This document shows positions 63,960-64,000 of a stretch of 64,000 bases of DNA, piece after piece. The notes under the pieces were generated by a model. It was not told the DNA's origin. It searched no databases and saw only the letters and a program-made list of their open reading frames with translations. The first letter of the stretch is position 1, and every line of letters starts with the position of its first letter. A program made the position numbers and the translations under genes. Location of the stretch: positions 744,001-808,000 of the forward strand of contig CATQHT010000002.1 of the NCBI GenBank assembly GCA_958296045.1, in the 5' to 3' direction. Source of the stretch: Rhodothermales bacterium. Lineage in GTDB: Bacteria; Bacteroidota; Rhodothermia; Rhodothermales; Bin80.

Positions 63960-64000
63960 CGGGCCCGGGAGCCTGGGCCCAAAGGAGCAGAAGGTCAGTT

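Noticed and set aside
1-64000. CRISPR array
   Set aside because: No series of regularly spaced direct repeats was seen, and no cas gene is present.

Overview
The window is about 60% GC and reads as part of a chromosome from a Bacteroidota/Rhodothermota-type bacterium. Supporting signs are a TonB-dependent receptor with an N-terminal carboxypeptidase-like domain, a GWxTD-domain protein, a VCBS/ASPIC-UnbV secreted protein, a signal peptidase I with a long inserted segment, and a small conserved protein (50611-51132) of a type known mainly from Bacteroidota. The placement is an inference from gene content only.

Layout. 1-6054: outer-membrane/secreted proteins and an alkylguanine-transferase-type protein. 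6402-12595: a three-gene cluster of TerB-N/TerB-C protein, BrxD-type P-loop ATPase and Lhr-like BrxHI-type helicase, a probable phage-defence module without the rest of a BREX locus. 12612-17466: housekeeping genes (aroA, tatA-like, gatA, sucD, engB). 17444-40900: an accessory region packed with decayed mobile DNA, with a few intact metabolic genes between the wrecks (ilvD, gntP-type permease, an SDR) and a large restriction-modification protein of the type ISP/IIG kind. 40912-41177: divergently transcribed tRNA-Asn and tRNA-Leu. 41755-57973: lepA, a secreted protein, lepB, an L,D-transpeptidase, a PLP decarboxylase, a K+ channel, an SDR, a YjbQ-like protein, a phosphatase, a HAD hydrolase, rfbB, two PspC-domain proteins and a 5-formyl-THF cyclo-ligase. 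58094-63959: ffh-rpsP-rimM-trmD-rplS and smpB-tyrS.

The mobile DNA can be reconstructed to the base in two places. A DruA-like (DUF4338) plus IS4/Tn5-type transposase gene (27165-31866) is split by a 2463-bp IS256-type element (28919-31381) with 9-bp target duplications. An ISL3-type element (32265-36028) is split by a 2349-bp IS1634-type element (32448-34796) with 4-bp duplications. In both cases removing the insert and one duplication restores the host transposase reading frame across the junction. The IS256-type element carries, upstream of its normal transposase and overlapping it by ATGA, a second full-length homologue that has lost all three DDE residues. An ORF-less group II intron, a rearranged second intron piece, IS21-type remnants and lone IS ends make up the rest.

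The best candidates for something not yet well described are the TerB/BrxD/BrxHI cluster, the IS256-type element with its catalytically dead partner, and the DUF4338-transposase fusion.
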